In this document: in pieces, positions 49,352 through 58,837 of the stretch
Layout of the letters: every line of letters begins with the position of its first letter
Position numbering within the stretch: position 1 is the stretch's first letter
Made by a program: the position numbers and the translations under genes
Notes under the pieces: model-generated
Seen by the model: the letters and a program-made list of their open reading frames with translations, nothing else
The model's database searches: none
What the model was told of the DNA's origin: nothing
From: Chlorobium ferrooxidans DSM 13031
GTDB taxonomy: Bacteria > Bacteroidota > Chlorobiia > Chlorobiales > Chlorobiaceae
Assembly (NCBI RefSeq): GCF_000168715.1
Contig: NZ_AASE01000008.1
Location: forward strand, 1 to 64,000
DNA length: 64,000 bases
Direction of reading: 5' to 3'

Positions 49352-50107
49352 ATGAATCAACAGGGATTACGCTTTGAAAAGCTGAAAATAGCCTCCTTTG
49401 ACTTTACCTGCTGTGAAGGGTGCCAGTTGCAGCTCGCCAACCGGGAGTCAACGCTTGCCGACTTTCTCAGGCTGATCGACATCAGAAACTTCAGGGAGAT
49501 CTCCTCCGAGCAGCATGATGATTACGACATCGCACTTATCGAAGGGAGCATCAGCCGAAGTGACGAGGTTGAGCGGCTTCTGGCAATCCGCCGCCAGGCA
49601 AAAGTGCTCGTAGCCTTCGGCACATGCGCCTGTTTCGGAGGAGTCAACAGCCTGAAAAACCGGGTTTCCGGAGAAGCCGCCGTAAGCGAAGTCTATGGGG
49701 AGATCAAGGTCGAAACCCTCCCGGTACGCAGAATCAGCGAGGTGGTCAAGGTTGATCTCTCCATACCCGGATGTCCGGTTGCAAAAGAGGAGGTGGAGCG
49801 CATTATCATAAGTCTGGTGACCGGCTCACTGGTGACACTCCCGAAATATCCGGTCTGCGTTGAGTGCAAGGCCGCGCTCAACACCTGCCTTTTTGAGCTG
49901 GGCGAAATCTGCCTCGGCCCCATCACCCGTGCCGGATGCCATGCGGTATGCACAACCGGCAAAACCCCCTGCCTCGGATGCCGTGGCCCGGCAGAGGAGA
50001 TCAACATGGAGGCATTCCTCCATCTGGTCAAAGAGAGGGGGCTCAGCCGGAGCGACCTGCAGGAAAAACTTGCTTTTTACAACGCCTTTGACGCATTCAC
50101 CCCATGA
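49352..50107 (+). CDS. hydD: HydD, [NiFe] sulfhydrogenase small (delta) subunit
   Basis: 251 residues. Cluster cysteines are in [39 protein letters not shown], and further [14 protein letters not shown]; the NADH dehydrogenase 20-kDa fold is recognisable. It carries electrons from the beta subunit to the nickel-iron site. It overlaps hydA by 4 bases. Confidence 0.9.
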   Translation: MNQQGLRFEKLKIASFDFTCCEGCQLQLANRESTLADFLRLIDIRNFREISSEQHDDYDIALIEGSISRSDEVERLLAIRRQAKVLVAFGTCACFGGVNSLKNRVSGEAAVSEVYGEIKVETLPVRRISEVVKVDLSIPGCPVAKEEVERIIISLVTGSLVTLPKYPVCVECKAALNTCLFELGEICLGPITRAGCHAVCTTGKTPCLGCRGPAEEINMEAFLHLVKERGLSRSDLQEKLAFYNAFDAFTP

Positions 50108-51378
50108 AGCGGGACTACACTATTGCTATCCATCACCTCACGAGAGTTGAAGGACATGCAAACATCACTATCACCGTCAGGGATGGCCAACTGATGGAGG
50201 CCCGATGGGCTGTTGTTGAAACACCAAGATTTTTTGAAGTGATGCTCAAGGGGATGAGTGCCGAACGGGTCCCTTTTCTGACCTCAAGAATCTGCGGAAT
50301 CTGCTCGATCAGCCACGCACTTGCCAGTATCAGGGCGCTTGAGCGGGCCATGCATATTCTGCCTCCGGCAGTGGCGGAAAAAACAAGGCTGCTGGCCATG
50401 CACGGCGAAACCCTGCAGAGCCATGCGCTCCACCTCTTCTTTCTTGCCGCGCCCGACTTTGCCGGTACCGCAAGCATTCTGCCGCTCATGGAGTCGCACC
50501 CTGACATCGTCAGAGCGGGGCTCCAGCTCAAGGAGCTTGGCAACGAAATCAGCCGCGTCACCACCGGTCGCTGCACCCATCCGGTCAGCCTTGTGGTTGG
50601 CGGGCTCAGTAAAGCTCCTGATAAAACACAACTGGCGGCACTGCAAAAGATGATCCGGGAGAGAAAACCGCTGCTTGAAACCGCCTGTGCCTTTTTCCGG
50701 ACGCTTGCCATTCCGGATTTCAGCCGCGAAACCGAGTTTATTTCACTCGCCAACGGCGTAAGCTACCCTTCGATCGGCGGTCATCTCGTTTCAAGCGACG
50801 GCGTTGAGAGGGACGAAAACGACTATCTGTTGATGACCAACGAGTACACAAAGGAGTTTTCAACCTCGAAATTCACCCGGCTCAGCCGTGAAACCTCTGC
50901 GGCAGGAGCGCTTGCACGCTTCAACAACAGCAGCGCCTTTCTGCACCCTGAAGCACTGAAGGCGGCTGAAAGCTTCGGCCTCAGGCCGGTATGCCACAAC
51001 CCCTTCATGAACAATATTGCGCAGCTTGTCGAGTGCGTGCATATTCTTGAGGATGCCGAACTGCTGATCGATTCACTCCTCGACTCGGAGCTGACGGCAG
51101 TCAAAACACCCTGGAATCCACAGGCAGGTTCAGCCACCGGCGCCGTGGAAGCGCCGCGGGGCATCCTCTACCACCACATGGAGACCGATTCAGAAGGCAG
51201 GGTTGTCAGGGCTGACTGTATCATCCCCACCACGCAGAACAACGCCAACATCGACCTTGACCTGAAGGCTATAGCGGAGTGGGCGCTCGAAAAAGGAAAA
51301 AATGACCGGGAAATTGAAAAGCTCTGCGAAATGGTGGTACGTTCATACGACCCGTGTATTTCATGCTCGGTGCACTGA
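50104..51378 (+). CDS. hydA: HydA, [NiFe] sulfhydrogenase large (alpha) subunit
   Basis: 424 residues. The N-terminal nickel ligands lie in [12 protein letters not shown] and the C-terminal ones in DPCISCSVH. The protein stops exactly at that His, so no C-terminal extension is present, unlike most [NiFe] hydrogenases whose tail is cut by a maturation protease. The subunit set and order (hydBGDA) match group 3b hydrogenases that produce or consume NADPH and reduce polysulfide in Pyrococcus and occur in Chlorobium. Confidence 0.94.
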   Translation: MKRDYTIAIHHLTRVEGHANITITVRDGQLMEARWAVVETPRFFEVMLKGMSAERVPFLTSRICGICSISHALASIRALERAMHILPPAVAEKTRLLAMHGETLQSHALHLFFLAAPDFAGTASILPLMESHPDIVRAGLQLKELGNEISRVTTGRCTHPVSLVVGGLSKAPDKTQLAALQKMIRERKPLLETACAFFRTLAIPDFSRETEFISLANGVSYPSIGGHLVSSDGVERDENDYLLMTNEYTKEFSTSKFTRLSRETSAAGALARFNNSSAFLHPEALKAAESFGLRPVCHNPFMNNIAQLVECVHILEDAELLIDSLLDSELTAVKTPWNPQAGSATGAVEAPRGILYHHMETDSEGRVVRADCIIPTTQNNANIDLDLKAIAEWALEKGKNDREIEKLCEMVVRSYDPCISCSVH

Positions 51379-51385
51379 ACTTCCT

Positions 51386-51416
51386 GATCGGTCGGATCCT
51401 TCCAATCTGACCGATC
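51386..51416. terminator. Hairpin downstream of hydA
   Basis: GATCGGTCGGAT (51386-51397), a 7-base loop, and ATCTGACCGATC (51405-51416), 11 of 12 paired. No T-tract follows. It lies between convergent genes. Confidence 0.5.
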
Positions 51417-51427
51417 CGACTGATCAA

Positions 51428-52201
51428 TCAAACCTTCACAACCCCTCTGCACCCGGGGTAGCCGCTGCAGCCCCAAAACTGTTTACCATCGTTTATTCCG
51501 GCCCTGGCCGTCCGCAACACCATGGGCTTGCCACATTGCGGACACGGGGGAATGGAATCGCCGGATTCCGACTCCCGCTGAAGGTCCTCACGCTTGCGAG
51601 CCCGCTCGACCAGACGGGCTGCAGCAAGTTGCTCACTGTAACCTCCCCCTTCAACGAAGGCCGCCTCCAGCGCGGCAATCTGCCGGTCGAGCAGGTAATT
51701 CGCCTGATGGATAAGGCAGATAATCGCATTGGCCCGAACCTCAGGACTTTCATGCTCCAGCCAGGGGGCATAGAGCTCCCACCGTTCCTGATCAGTCAGA
51801 TCAGTCAGATCAGTCAGATCCGACTGATCCGACTGATCGCTCCTGAACCGTTTCGGCAGATCGCGAACGGTGTGCGCTTCTTCGCCCGAAGGAGGCCATT
51901 GCATCAGATGCCGGTGGCGCAGATAGTCCTCAAAATCAAGCAGAAGCTCCTCAAGGCTGGCCCGGGCAACATTGATCAGCCGCAGTTCTGTCTGGGAAGA
52001 GGTTGCCGCAGCACGGCTACCTTCAGCTATGTTCTGCCGTCCTGAACGGGCTGCCTGGATCATCTGATCCAGCGTCCGCGATCTCGAATCAATGAACTTC
52101 TCGCAAAACCAGTACGTAGCATCGTAGATCAGAGTGGCCGTCTGAAAACCGGCGGTCTTACGATAACCGCCGCTCGGTCGAAGCTTTTTGGTCCGGTTCA
52201 T
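51428..52201 (-). CDS. Four-helix-bundle suffix-domain protein with C-terminal topoisomerase-type zinc ribbon
   Basis: 257 residues. The N-terminal half is a four-helix S23-type bundle (QMIQAARSGRQNIAEGSRAAATS). In the middle DQSDQSDLTDLTDLTDQ repeats, encoded by the 9-bp repeat at 51790-51838. A helical stretch follows and the C-terminus has CPQCGKPMVLRTARAGINDGKQFWGCSGYPGCRG, a four-cysteine zinc ribbon as in DNA topoisomerase I. Nucleic-acid binding is likely. Function unknown. Confidence 0.8.
   Translation of the reverse strand: MNRTKKLRPSGGYRKTAGFQTATLIYDATYWFCEKFIDSRSRTLDQMIQAARSGRQNIAEGSRAAATSSQTELRLINVARASLEELLLDFEDYLRHRHLMQWPPSGEEAHTVRDLPKRFRSDQSDQSDLTDLTDLTDQERWELYAPWLEHESPEVRANAIICLIHQANYLLDRQIAALEAAFVEGGGYSEQLAAARLVERARKREDLQRESESGDSIPPCPQCGKPMVLRTARAGINDGKQFWGCSGYPGCRGVVKV
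51790..51838 (-). repeat. 9-bp tandem repeat in coding DNA
   Basis: Five 9-base units: GATCAGTCA three times and GATCCGACT twice. They encode an in-frame three-residue acidic repeat in the protein at 51428-52201. Confidence 0.85.
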
Positions 52202-52265
52202 GCTGAGATAATGAGAATGTCTTTAGGACAGCTCTTCTATCAATTTGTTCCGCAGTTCGAATACA

Positions 52266-52305
52266 ATCAGACTGATCTGTCTGATCTGTCTGATTTGTCT
52301 GATCC
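52266..52305 (+). repeat. 9-bp tandem repeat (GATCTGTCT)
   Basis: Units GATCTGTCT, GATCTGTCT and GATTTGTCT with GATC at the end, in the intergenic gap upstream of the four-helix gene. Related to the unit at 51790-51838. Confidence 0.75.
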
Positions 52306-52396
52306 AGGAAAAGTCGGCGGAAAAACACGCATTTTTATGTTACAAAATACGCGTTATTTTCAAAATATTAAAATCCACGGTCTCATAACAACAACA

Positions 52397-52440
52397 CAGA
52401 ACATCCGGATCGGTCAGATCTGTCCGATCCGGATGTTCTG
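52397..52440. terminator. Long perfect hairpin downstream of the FKBP gene
   Basis: CAGAACATCCGGATCGG (52397-52413), a 10-base loop that is itself palindromic, and CCGATCCGGATGTTCTG (52424-52440), a perfect 17-bp stem, just past the stop of the minus-strand FKBP gene at 52446. Confidence 0.75.
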
Positions 52441-52445
52441 ATAAA

Positions 52446-52874
52446 TCAGACGATCTCAACCAGTTCGATCTCGAAGGTGAGGGTCTGACCGGCAAGCGGA
52501 TGGTTGGCATCAAGCGTAACCGAGGTGTCGCTGAGATCGACCACCATCACAATAGCCTGCTGGCCGTCGGTAAGCCCGACCTGTAGCTGCTGACCGATTT
52601 CAAGCTCCATATCGGCAGGAAAGCGTTCGCGGTCAACGGCGGTGACCAGCTCCCTGCTGTGCACTCCGTAGGCATCCTCGGGTGCGATAACCGATACCCT
52701 GATCTCTCCGGGAGCCATATCCATCACGGCGATGTCGAAACCGCGTATAACCTGTCCTCCACCGATGGTAAACTCAAGCGGCTCACGATCAGCCGATGTG
52801 TCGAACATGGTGCCGTCATCCAGTGTTCCGGTATAGTGTACTTTTACAATATCTCCCTCTTTGGCTTTAGCCAT
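52446..52874 (-). CDS. FKBP-type peptidyl-prolyl isomerase (SlyD/SlpA-like)
   Basis: 142 residues. The FKBP core has [44 protein letters not shown] and a C-terminal [17 protein letters not shown], with an inserted flap domain between as in SlyD and SlpA. No His-rich metal tail is present, which is closer to SlpA. Ribosome site AGGAGG. It assists protein folding in the cytoplasm. Confidence 0.93.
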   Translation of the reverse strand: MAKAKEGDIVKVHYTGTLDDGTMFDTSADREPLEFTIGGGQVIRGFDIAVMDMAPGEIRVSVIAPEDAYGVHSRELVTAVDRERFPADMELEIGQQLQVGLTDGQQAIVMVVDLSDTSVTLDANHPLAGQTLTFEIELVEIV

Positions 52875-53104
52875 GCGTCCTCCTTTTTAAACTGATCGAA
52901 ATATTTACCTTATGCAACCCGGACCTCTGCCGGCAGGCTCTCACCTTTCCCGCTGAGGAGAAAGAGATGGCCCGGCACAGGCAACGATCAGAATGGTCAG
53001 CGAAACTAAGGGAAAAAAACAAAAAATCCACATTTTTTTCTGACACCACTACTGGCACTGCCCAACGAAGCAATCGAATCGCGGAATAGATTTATAGCGG
53101 TTGC

Positions 53105-54181
53105 CTATGCTTCACCCGGCGGCATATTCCGCTCCATCTCCATCCTCAGTTTCGGCAAACCTTCCGGGAAATTGGCCCGCAGAAACTCGATAAGCGCTTC
53201 ACGCACAAAGCAGCGCAGCTCCCAGAGATCCGAAGAGTTGGCCGCACTGACAAGCGCCCGCATCTGAACCGATCTCTCCGTGGTATTGGTCACATGCAGC
53301 TTGACTACCCGCCTGTCCCAGAGCGGCGTCAAAGCGACAATGCGCTCAAGCTCTGTTCGTATTGTATCAGGCGGGATGAGGTAGTCCATGGAAAAGAGCA
53401 CCGTACCAAGCAGCTCCGGCGAAGTGCGGGTCCAGTTCTGAAAGGGACGGTCGATAAACCAGGTGATGGGAACAATCAGACGGCGCTGATCCCAGAGCTG
53501 CACAACCACATAGGTAAGGGTGATCTCATCGATACGGCCCCACTCATTTTCAACAACCACAACATCACCGATGCTGATCGGCTGGGTTATGGCAATCTGT
53601 ATCCCCGCCACGAGGGTAGCAAGACTCTTCTGGGCGGCAAAACCGAGGATGACACCGGCAATACCAGCCGAAGCAAGAATGCTCAGCCCGACCTGACGAA
53701 CCGTATCAAAGGTCATCAGCACCGAAGATACACCGAGAAGAACAATCAGCACATTGAGAATCTTGCGCGCAAGGCTGACATGGGTGGAGATTTTCCTGGC
53801 CGCCTCATTTTCCCGGACTCTGGAGGAATAGTGCTGCAAAACAATGTGTTCAAAGACCCTGAAGAGGCGCATCATAAACCATGCGACGGCAATAACGGCA
53901 ACGATGAGCAAAGCGTGGCGCAGAATTTCATGCAGCTCCGGGGGGAGTGCAATGGAGTGCAGCAGTGCGGAGAGACCAATGAGGGTAACGAGCATCCTGA
54001 ACGGCCATGCCATCAGCTCATAGGGAACCGTGATCCCCTTGAGTGAGAGGCGGACAGCGGCAATGACTTTCCGGAAAAGCGTGTTCGCTGCCAGATAAAA
54101 AAGAGTGGCAAGCAGAAAAATAACTGCAGGAATGATGTATGGGCCCTGTAACAAACTCCTGAATTCCGCTACACTGTCCAT
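53105..54181 (-). CDS. MscS family small-conductance mechanosensitive channel
   Basis: About 358 residues from ATG 54181. Three to four N-terminal membrane helices, then the pore region (LSILASAGIAGVILGFAAQKSLATLVAGIQIAITQPISIGDVVVVE), the beta-domain (GRIDEITLTYVVVQLWDQRRLIVPITWF) and C-terminal cytoplasmic part. It opens under membrane tension. Downstream of the HemY-like gene on the same strand with about 55 bases between. Confidence 0.9.
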   Translation of the reverse strand: MDSVAEFRSLLQGPYIIPAVIFLLATLFYLAANTLFRKVIAAVRLSLKGITVPYELMAWPFRMLVTLIGLSALLHSIALPPELHEILRHALLIVAVIAVAWFMMRLFRVFEHIVLQHYSSRVRENEAARKISTHVSLARKILNVLIVLLGVSSVLMTFDTVRQVGLSILASAGIAGVILGFAAQKSLATLVAGIQIAITQPISIGDVVVVENEWGRIDEITLTYVVVQLWDQRRLIVPITWFIDRPFQNWTRTSPELLGTVLFSMDYLIPPDTIRTELERIVALTPLWDRRVVKLHVTNTTERSVQMRALVSAANSSDLWELRCFVREALIEFLRANFPEGLPKLRMEMERNMPPGEA

Positions 54182-54235
54182 AGGCACAAAACTATTGGCT
54201 GATACCGGGCCTGGCAGCCCGGATATGCTGTTTGC

Positions 54236-55432
54236 TTAACCCTTCAGCCGTGCAAATTCACTCTTCGAGCGGCTCACACAATCCTCAATAGCCATACCGC
54301 CGAAATAGTTGCCGGTCAAAAGCAGATTCTTTTTGGCGGCAAGCATGCTCTCCATCCTGTCGAGCCACTGGTGGTGGCCAAGACGAAGCGTCGGTACGGT
54401 GTTGATTTTTGCCTCCGTGTGCTCGATTTTCGACATGCTGACGCCAAGTACCTCGGTAATCCGTGCTCTTTTGGTCTTGTCGTCAAGGCCCGGCTTGAAA
54501 TGAAAGGTAAAACCACGAAAATTCTCATCAGCCACCGTATCACGTGACACGACCGAATAGAAGATATCATTCGGAGAGATCAGCGCAGCGACCGGTTTGA
54601 GTGAGATATTTGCCTTTTGTACAATCACGCCGACAGAATCGACCTCAGCAGCTTTGAGCTGACCGAGATGTGTGGCTATATCCGGGTTAATATCCCGCAA
54701 CAGTGATGCAGAGACTGCGGAAGGTGTAGCAAGAACCAGTGTTTTTGCAGAATATGCACCGCCATCATCGCCGCCCCGGATAATATAGCGGCCATCAACA
54801 TACTCGATCGAACTCACCTCGCGGCTTGTAAAGATGTTCAGACCGTTGGTTGCAGCAATCACCTTTGCCACGCTCTGGAGTCCGTGAGTAAAGGTATAGT
54901 TTTTAAGCACATCCTTGCGTTTCTCCCTGCTTTTGAACATCATGTCGGCAGGAAAATCGTCGGTTGGCTGGGAGGGAACCGCATTAAAAAAATGGCTGAT
55001 CACCTCATTATAGTTCTTCTCCCCTACAATTTTTGAATAGTAGGACCTGACACTCTGGCCGGTTTTCTTCAGTTTGAAGAGATTTGGAGCAGCAAAAAGC
55101 AGTTCCGGAATATTGAGCTGGGAGACAATCGATTTGACTTTGCCGTCAATATAGAGGGAGAAAGGAACCTTTTCACGGGGAATGATCGTATTCATGATTC
55201 CGCTCTCTTCAACAATATCAAGCAGATTCTGGTATGAGCTGTAGCAGGTGTGGGCTCCAAGTTCCAGCCAGAATTTCTTCCCGTTTGCATGGTACTGGTG
55301 GGAAGCGAAAGAACCTCCGGTTGTGTCGTTTTTTTCGAGCAGCGTCGTTTTCAGGCCGGCCTTCACACAATAGTAGGCAAGGCTCAGTCCACTGATTCCG
55401 CCGCCGACAACAACGACATCGTTTTGCATCAT
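54236..55432 (-). CDS. HemY-like FAD-dependent protoporphyrinogen oxidase
   Basis: About 398 residues. FAD motif VVVVGGGISGLSLAYYCVKAGLKTTLLEKN at the N-terminus, and near the C-terminus LLLTGNYFGGMAIEDCVSRS, the amine-oxidase-type ending of protoporphyrinogen oxidase. Such enzymes oxidise protoporphyrinogen IX in the heme/bacteriochlorophyll branch. Related FAD amine oxidases are an alternative. ATG at 55432 is used; the preceding TTG is less likely. Confidence 0.75.
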   Translation of the reverse strand: MMQNDVVVVGGGISGLSLAYYCVKAGLKTTLLEKNDTTGGSFASHQYHANGKKFWLELGAHTCYSSYQNLLDIVEESGIMNTIIPREKVPFSLYIDGKVKSIVSQLNIPELLFAAPNLFKLKKTGQSVRSYYSKIVGEKNYNEVISHFFNAVPSQPTDDFPADMMFKSREKRKDVLKNYTFTHGLQSVAKVIAATNGLNIFTSREVSSIEYVDGRYIIRGGDDGGAYSAKTLVLATPSAVSASLLRDINPDIATHLGQLKAAEVDSVGVIVQKANISLKPVAALISPNDIFYSVVSRDTVADENFRGFTFHFKPGLDDKTKRARITEVLGVSMSKIEHTEAKINTVPTLRLGHHQWLDRMESMLAAKKNLLLTGNYFGGMAIEDCVSRSKSEFARLKG

Positions 55433-55642
55433 AAATGCCAAAGTATTTCAGGGTAAAGGAGTTAACAAAACAGGCGCGGCCGGATAAAAAAAGAATCCCC
55501 GCCTCTCGCCACTAACTATACAACATTTTCGGTAGCAATTTAGCGAAAACAGTGAAGATCACCGCTGAAAAAATTGAGCATTGACCATGTTCCCGGCAGC
55601 AGAGGAGGCAAAAAACAGATCCTGACAGGTTTCTTGGTCCCC

Positions 55643-56170
55643 TCACGCCTGCTGTTCGTCATCACGATAGTTCTGCGAATAACGCACATAGTTCTCCGGT
55701 GACTCCTCGATATTTCGACGCTCCGCTTCTGTTATCGGCCTCATAACCTTTGCCGGAACACCGGCAACCAGCATTCCGGATGGCACCGTAAAGCCCTGCC
55801 GGACGAGCGAACCTGCGGCAACAATAGACCAGGGCTCAACAACGCAGTCATCAAGCAGAACCGCACCCATGCCGATGAGCACATAATCCCTGACCGTACA
55901 GGCATGCAGTACCGCACCGTGACCTATCGTCACACAGTTTCCTATGTTCAGTGGACCGGTATCATGGGTAACATGAAGGGTTACATTATCCTGTACACTG
56001 GTTTTCTCGCCTATACGGATCGGGCAGACATCGCCCCGCACTACAGCATTGAACCAGATACTTGAAAGCGCACCGATCTCAACATCACCGATAACAAATG
56101 AGCCTTCGGTCATAAAAACCGTCTCATGTAACGTCGGCCATACACCCTTGTAAGGCATTACTTTTCCCAT
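55643..56170 (-). CDS. Gamma-class carbonic anhydrase / PaaY-like hexapeptide protein
   Basis: About 175 residues from ATG 56170 (an ATG at 56158 also possible). Left-handed beta-helix repeats ([LIV]G-x4 units) with the zinc ligands in HVTHDT, and GHGAVLHACTV. Similar proteins (YrdA, PaaY, CamH) show carbonic anhydrase activity or are thioesterases. It stands alone, and a longer N-terminus beginning MCCFF is unlikely to be translated. Confidence 0.85.
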   Translation of the reverse strand: MGKVMPYKGVWPTLHETVFMTEGSFVIGDVEIGALSSIWFNAVVRGDVCPIRIGEKTSVQDNVTLHVTHDTGPLNIGNCVTIGHGAVLHACTVRDYVLIGMGAVLLDDCVVEPWSIVAAGSLVRQGFTVPSGMLVAGVPAKVMRPITEAERRNIEESPENYVRYSQNYRDDEQQA

Positions 56171-56206
56171 GCACAAAAAAAGAATTGACTTAAAAAAACA
56201 ACACAA

Positions 56207-56520
56207 CTATAAAAAACAGATGCAAGAGAAATAACCCTGAAAAATAAATTGCAGCCGAAACTATCGACCGATTTTCAGCCCTGATTTTCTGCTCACACCG
56301 GCCATACCCTTTGGTTATAAATATATAAAAGCAGAGCCATTACCAGCAATGCGCAGGGAAAACCAATCGATAAACCAGAATAGTATGCTGAAAAACAGGC
56401 GAATTTAACAAAAATCTTTTCACATTAATGTCACACTTTGCCTCTTGGTAATATTAAAAAGTTTGATGAATATTAAGTTATTGCATTCAGTTTAACTCCC
56501 TTTGAACCGCAGTGCGCGCC
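56207..56520. other. Intergenic region, divergent promoters
   Basis: This 314-base gap is A+T-rich and lies between the divergent gamma carbonic anhydrase and trypsin-TPR genes. No further coding frame, RNA gene or obvious repeat was seen. Confidence 0.5.
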
Positions 56521-58299
56521 ATGATGAAAAAAAACGGTAACTCATGCGTATCGCGAGTCCTTTGCTCTGATCCTGCAGAACGATACCGGTTGCGCATCTA
56601 TCTTCGGCAACTCTGCCTTACTGTGCTCTGTGCTCTTGTTGTTTCAGCGGCAATACCCTATGATGCACAGGCAAAATCAAGACATGGGAGACACGTCAGC
56701 TCAAGGCAACATCTCCGTACAAAATCAAGCTATCAATCAGAGCCGCAAAATGCTGTTGACGTCTTCCGGCAAGCCTCAAAAAGCGTAGTCGCTATCTACA
56801 ATTATGGTGACAACGGTAACCTGCAAAGTCTGGGTAGCGGTATTGTGCTGCCATCAGGGGATGTGGCGACCAATTATCATGTCATAGAAAAAGCCGGCAG
56901 GATAACGGTGATCTATCAGGGAAAAGAGTATCCGGCAAAACCCAGATATATTGACCGCTTCAGGGATCTATGCTCACTTGACACACCCGGCCTTCAAGCT
57001 TTACATGTAAGATTGGGCAATACCAGAACACTCAGCGTTGGAGCAAAAGTCTATGCCATAGGCTCTCCAAAGGGGCTGGAACTAACCTTTTCTGACGGGC
57101 TGGTCTCCCGCTTGCGTGAAGTGGAAAAAGGGTTTTACATCCAGACTACTGCCCCTATTTCACTTGGATCGAGCGGAGGCGGGCTGTTTGATGAAAATGG
57201 CCGTCTGATCGGTTTACCCACCTATTTTCTCAATCAGGGTCAGCAGCTGAATTTCGCACTGCCTGTCGAGTGGATTATCGATCTGCCCAACAGGCATGCG
57301 GCTCAAACCAAAACAAATGAACTTGCAACCGAATGGGTGAATAAAGTAAATGCCGAAGTGGAGCAGCAGGACTGGATCTCTCTGCTTGATATCTGCCAGC
57401 GCTGGTCAACAGCACAGCCACAAAACTGTTCATCATGGAGATATCTGGGGTATGCCTATATCCAGAATGGAGAGTTGTCAAAGGCTATTCCTGCCTATCA
57501 GGAAGCTGTCCGGATCAATCCCGCCAATGCTCATTATTGGTCTGATCTTGGAGCGGCCTATGGACGTGCGGGTCAGCAGACAAAAAAGATTGAAGCCTAT
57601 CAGCAGGCGGTCTCTCTTGATCCTGATCTGGAAAACAGCTGGATCAATCTTGGCATAGCGTATAACGAGAACGGAAACAGTGAAAAGTCCCTTAATGCTT
57701 ATCAACAGGCGCTTCGAATATCTCCGGATAACGCCGGTTCATGGACTCAACTGGGTATTATATATGGCCGGATTGGCCGGCAGGATAAGCAGATTGAGTC
57801 GTTCCAGAAAGCTGTACGTATCAATTCGGACTATAGCAATGCGTGGCTCAATCTGGGATCAGCCTATCAAAAAACAGGTCAGTTCGCCAAGGCAATTGAG
57901 GCGTTCAAGCAAGCTTTGCGCATCAATCCGGAAAACTCCGACGGCTGGCTTAAACTGGGCTTTTCCTATCGGGATATGTGTCAGTTCACCAAGGCTCTTG
58001 ATTCCTATAAGCAGGCAGTGCGCATCAATCCCCAAAATTCAAATGCATGGGTCTGCCTTGGTGTTGCCCATGGAACGGCATTGAACGAAGCTGAAGAGCT
58101 GGCCGCCTATCAGGAGGCATTGCGCATCAATCCGGAAAACAATATCGCCCTCTTCAACCTCGGTCATGATTATCTTGAGCATGGCCATCAAAGTAAAAGC
58201 CTGGAGGTCTATTCACGCCTCAAGGTAGCAGAACCTGAGCTTGCCCGGATTTTCTTCACTGATTTCAATCATCTTTTTTACCCGAACATCCCGCATTAA
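56521..58299 (+). CDS. Secreted trypsin-like serine protease (S1C) with TPR repeats
   Basis: About 592 residues. An N-terminal membrane segment (LCLTVLCALVVSAAIP, about 35-52) ends in AQA, a signal-peptide-like site. The protease domain has His near 120 in TNYHVIEKA, Asp near 149 in RDLCSLD and Ser near 217 in GSSGGGLFD. Residues about 275-580 contain eight TPR units (repeated AYxxxGxxxKAIxAYQQAxRINPxN). It probably acts outside the cytoplasm with TPRs for protein binding; HtrA-like but without PDZ domains. Confidence 0.85.
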   Translation: MMKKNGNSCVSRVLCSDPAERYRLRIYLRQLCLTVLCALVVSAAIPYDAQAKSRHGRHVSSRQHLRTKSSYQSEPQNAVDVFRQASKSVVAIYNYGDNGNLQSLGSGIVLPSGDVATNYHVIEKAGRITVIYQGKEYPAKPRYIDRFRDLCSLDTPGLQALHVRLGNTRTLSVGAKVYAIGSPKGLELTFSDGLVSRLREVEKGFYIQTTAPISLGSSGGGLFDENGRLIGLPTYFLNQGQQLNFALPVEWIIDLPNRHAAQTKTNELATEWVNKVNAEVEQQDWISLLDICQRWSTAQPQNCSSWRYLGYAYIQNGELSKAIPAYQEAVRINPANAHYWSDLGAAYGRAGQQTKKIEAYQQAVSLDPDLENSWINLGIAYNENGNSEKSLNAYQQALRISPDNAGSWTQLGIIYGRIGRQDKQIESFQKAVRINSDYSNAWLNLGSAYQKTGQFAKAIEAFKQALRINPENSDGWLKLGFSYRDMCQFTKALDSYKQAVRINPQNSNAWVCLGVAHGTALNEAEELAAYQEALRINPENNIALFNLGHDYLEHGHQSKSLEVYSRLKVAEPELARIFFTDFNHLFYPNIPH

Positions 58300-58435
58300 G
58301 GCGGGCCTGGTTGAACACAAAAAGTTATGGTTGAAAAAGTTGCGCGTTGTTATCGGGCAGAAAATAATTTTTTAATCATCCGTCTATTTCTTAAATTCCT
58401 CTAATAGTAGTGACTAACATCAAAAACAAGCGGAC

Positions 58436-58687
58436 ATGAGCAACATATCAGGAGCATTTACAAACGCAGCTGAAACTTATGGACGGTTTCTGGAGGTCTT
58501 CATTGATGGTCACTGGTGGGTTGTTGGTGATGCCCTCGAAAATGTAGGCAAAACCACCAAAAGACTTGGAGCGAATGCTTATCCGCATCTTTATGGCGGT
58601 TCAGCTTCATCAGGGTTGAGAGGATCATCACCGGTAAAGGCCGGTTATGCAAAACCCTGCAAGGAAATCGCAAAACGGTTTGATTAA
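58436..58687 (+). CDS. csmE: CsmA/CsmE-family chlorosome envelope protein, probably CsmE
   Basis: 83 residues. TYGRFLEVFIDGHWWVVGDAL, GKTTKRLGANAYPHLYGG and GLRGSSPVKAGYAKP follow the CsmA pattern, where the His of the EGHW segment (His26 here) binds bacteriochlorophyll a in the baseplate. The C-terminal 20 or so residues match the cleaved propeptide of CsmA. CsmE is preferred over CsmA because of the double Trp and longer C-terminus. A terminator with a UUCG loop follows. Confidence 0.82.
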   Translation: MSNISGAFTNAAETYGRFLEVFIDGHWWVVGDALENVGKTTKRLGANAYPHLYGGSASSGLRGSSPVKAGYAKPCKEIAKRFD

Positions 58688-58719
58688 GATTTTGCGGAGA
58701 CCTGCACAATATTGAAAAG

Positions 58720-58742
58720 ACGGAGCTTCGGCTCCGTTTTTT
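58720..58742 (+). terminator. Intrinsic terminator of csmE
   Basis: ACGGAGC, tetraloop TTCG, GCTCCGT, then a run of T (58737-58742). The stable UUCG loop and T-tract are typical of strong Rho-independent termination. Confidence 0.92.
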
Positions 58743-58837
58743 ATTTCCCCCTCTTTTCTCCCGCTCGTTTCATATAAATTGTACATTAGAACGACAGGAG
58801 TGCATAAGCAGTCGGATATCACTATTTCTCTACGGGC

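Noticed and set aside
51302-52045. A 247-codon plus-strand frame after hydA
   Set aside because: It overlaps the end of hydA and is antisense to the four-helix protein, whose zinc-ribbon and bundle motifs are clear.
51386-52440. CRISPR array
   Set aside because: The repeats are 9-base tandem units and hairpins without spacers of uniform length, and no cas genes are seen.
53294-54046. A 250-codon open frame on the plus strand
   Set aside because: Antisense to the mscS gene and rich in residues typical of shadow frames.
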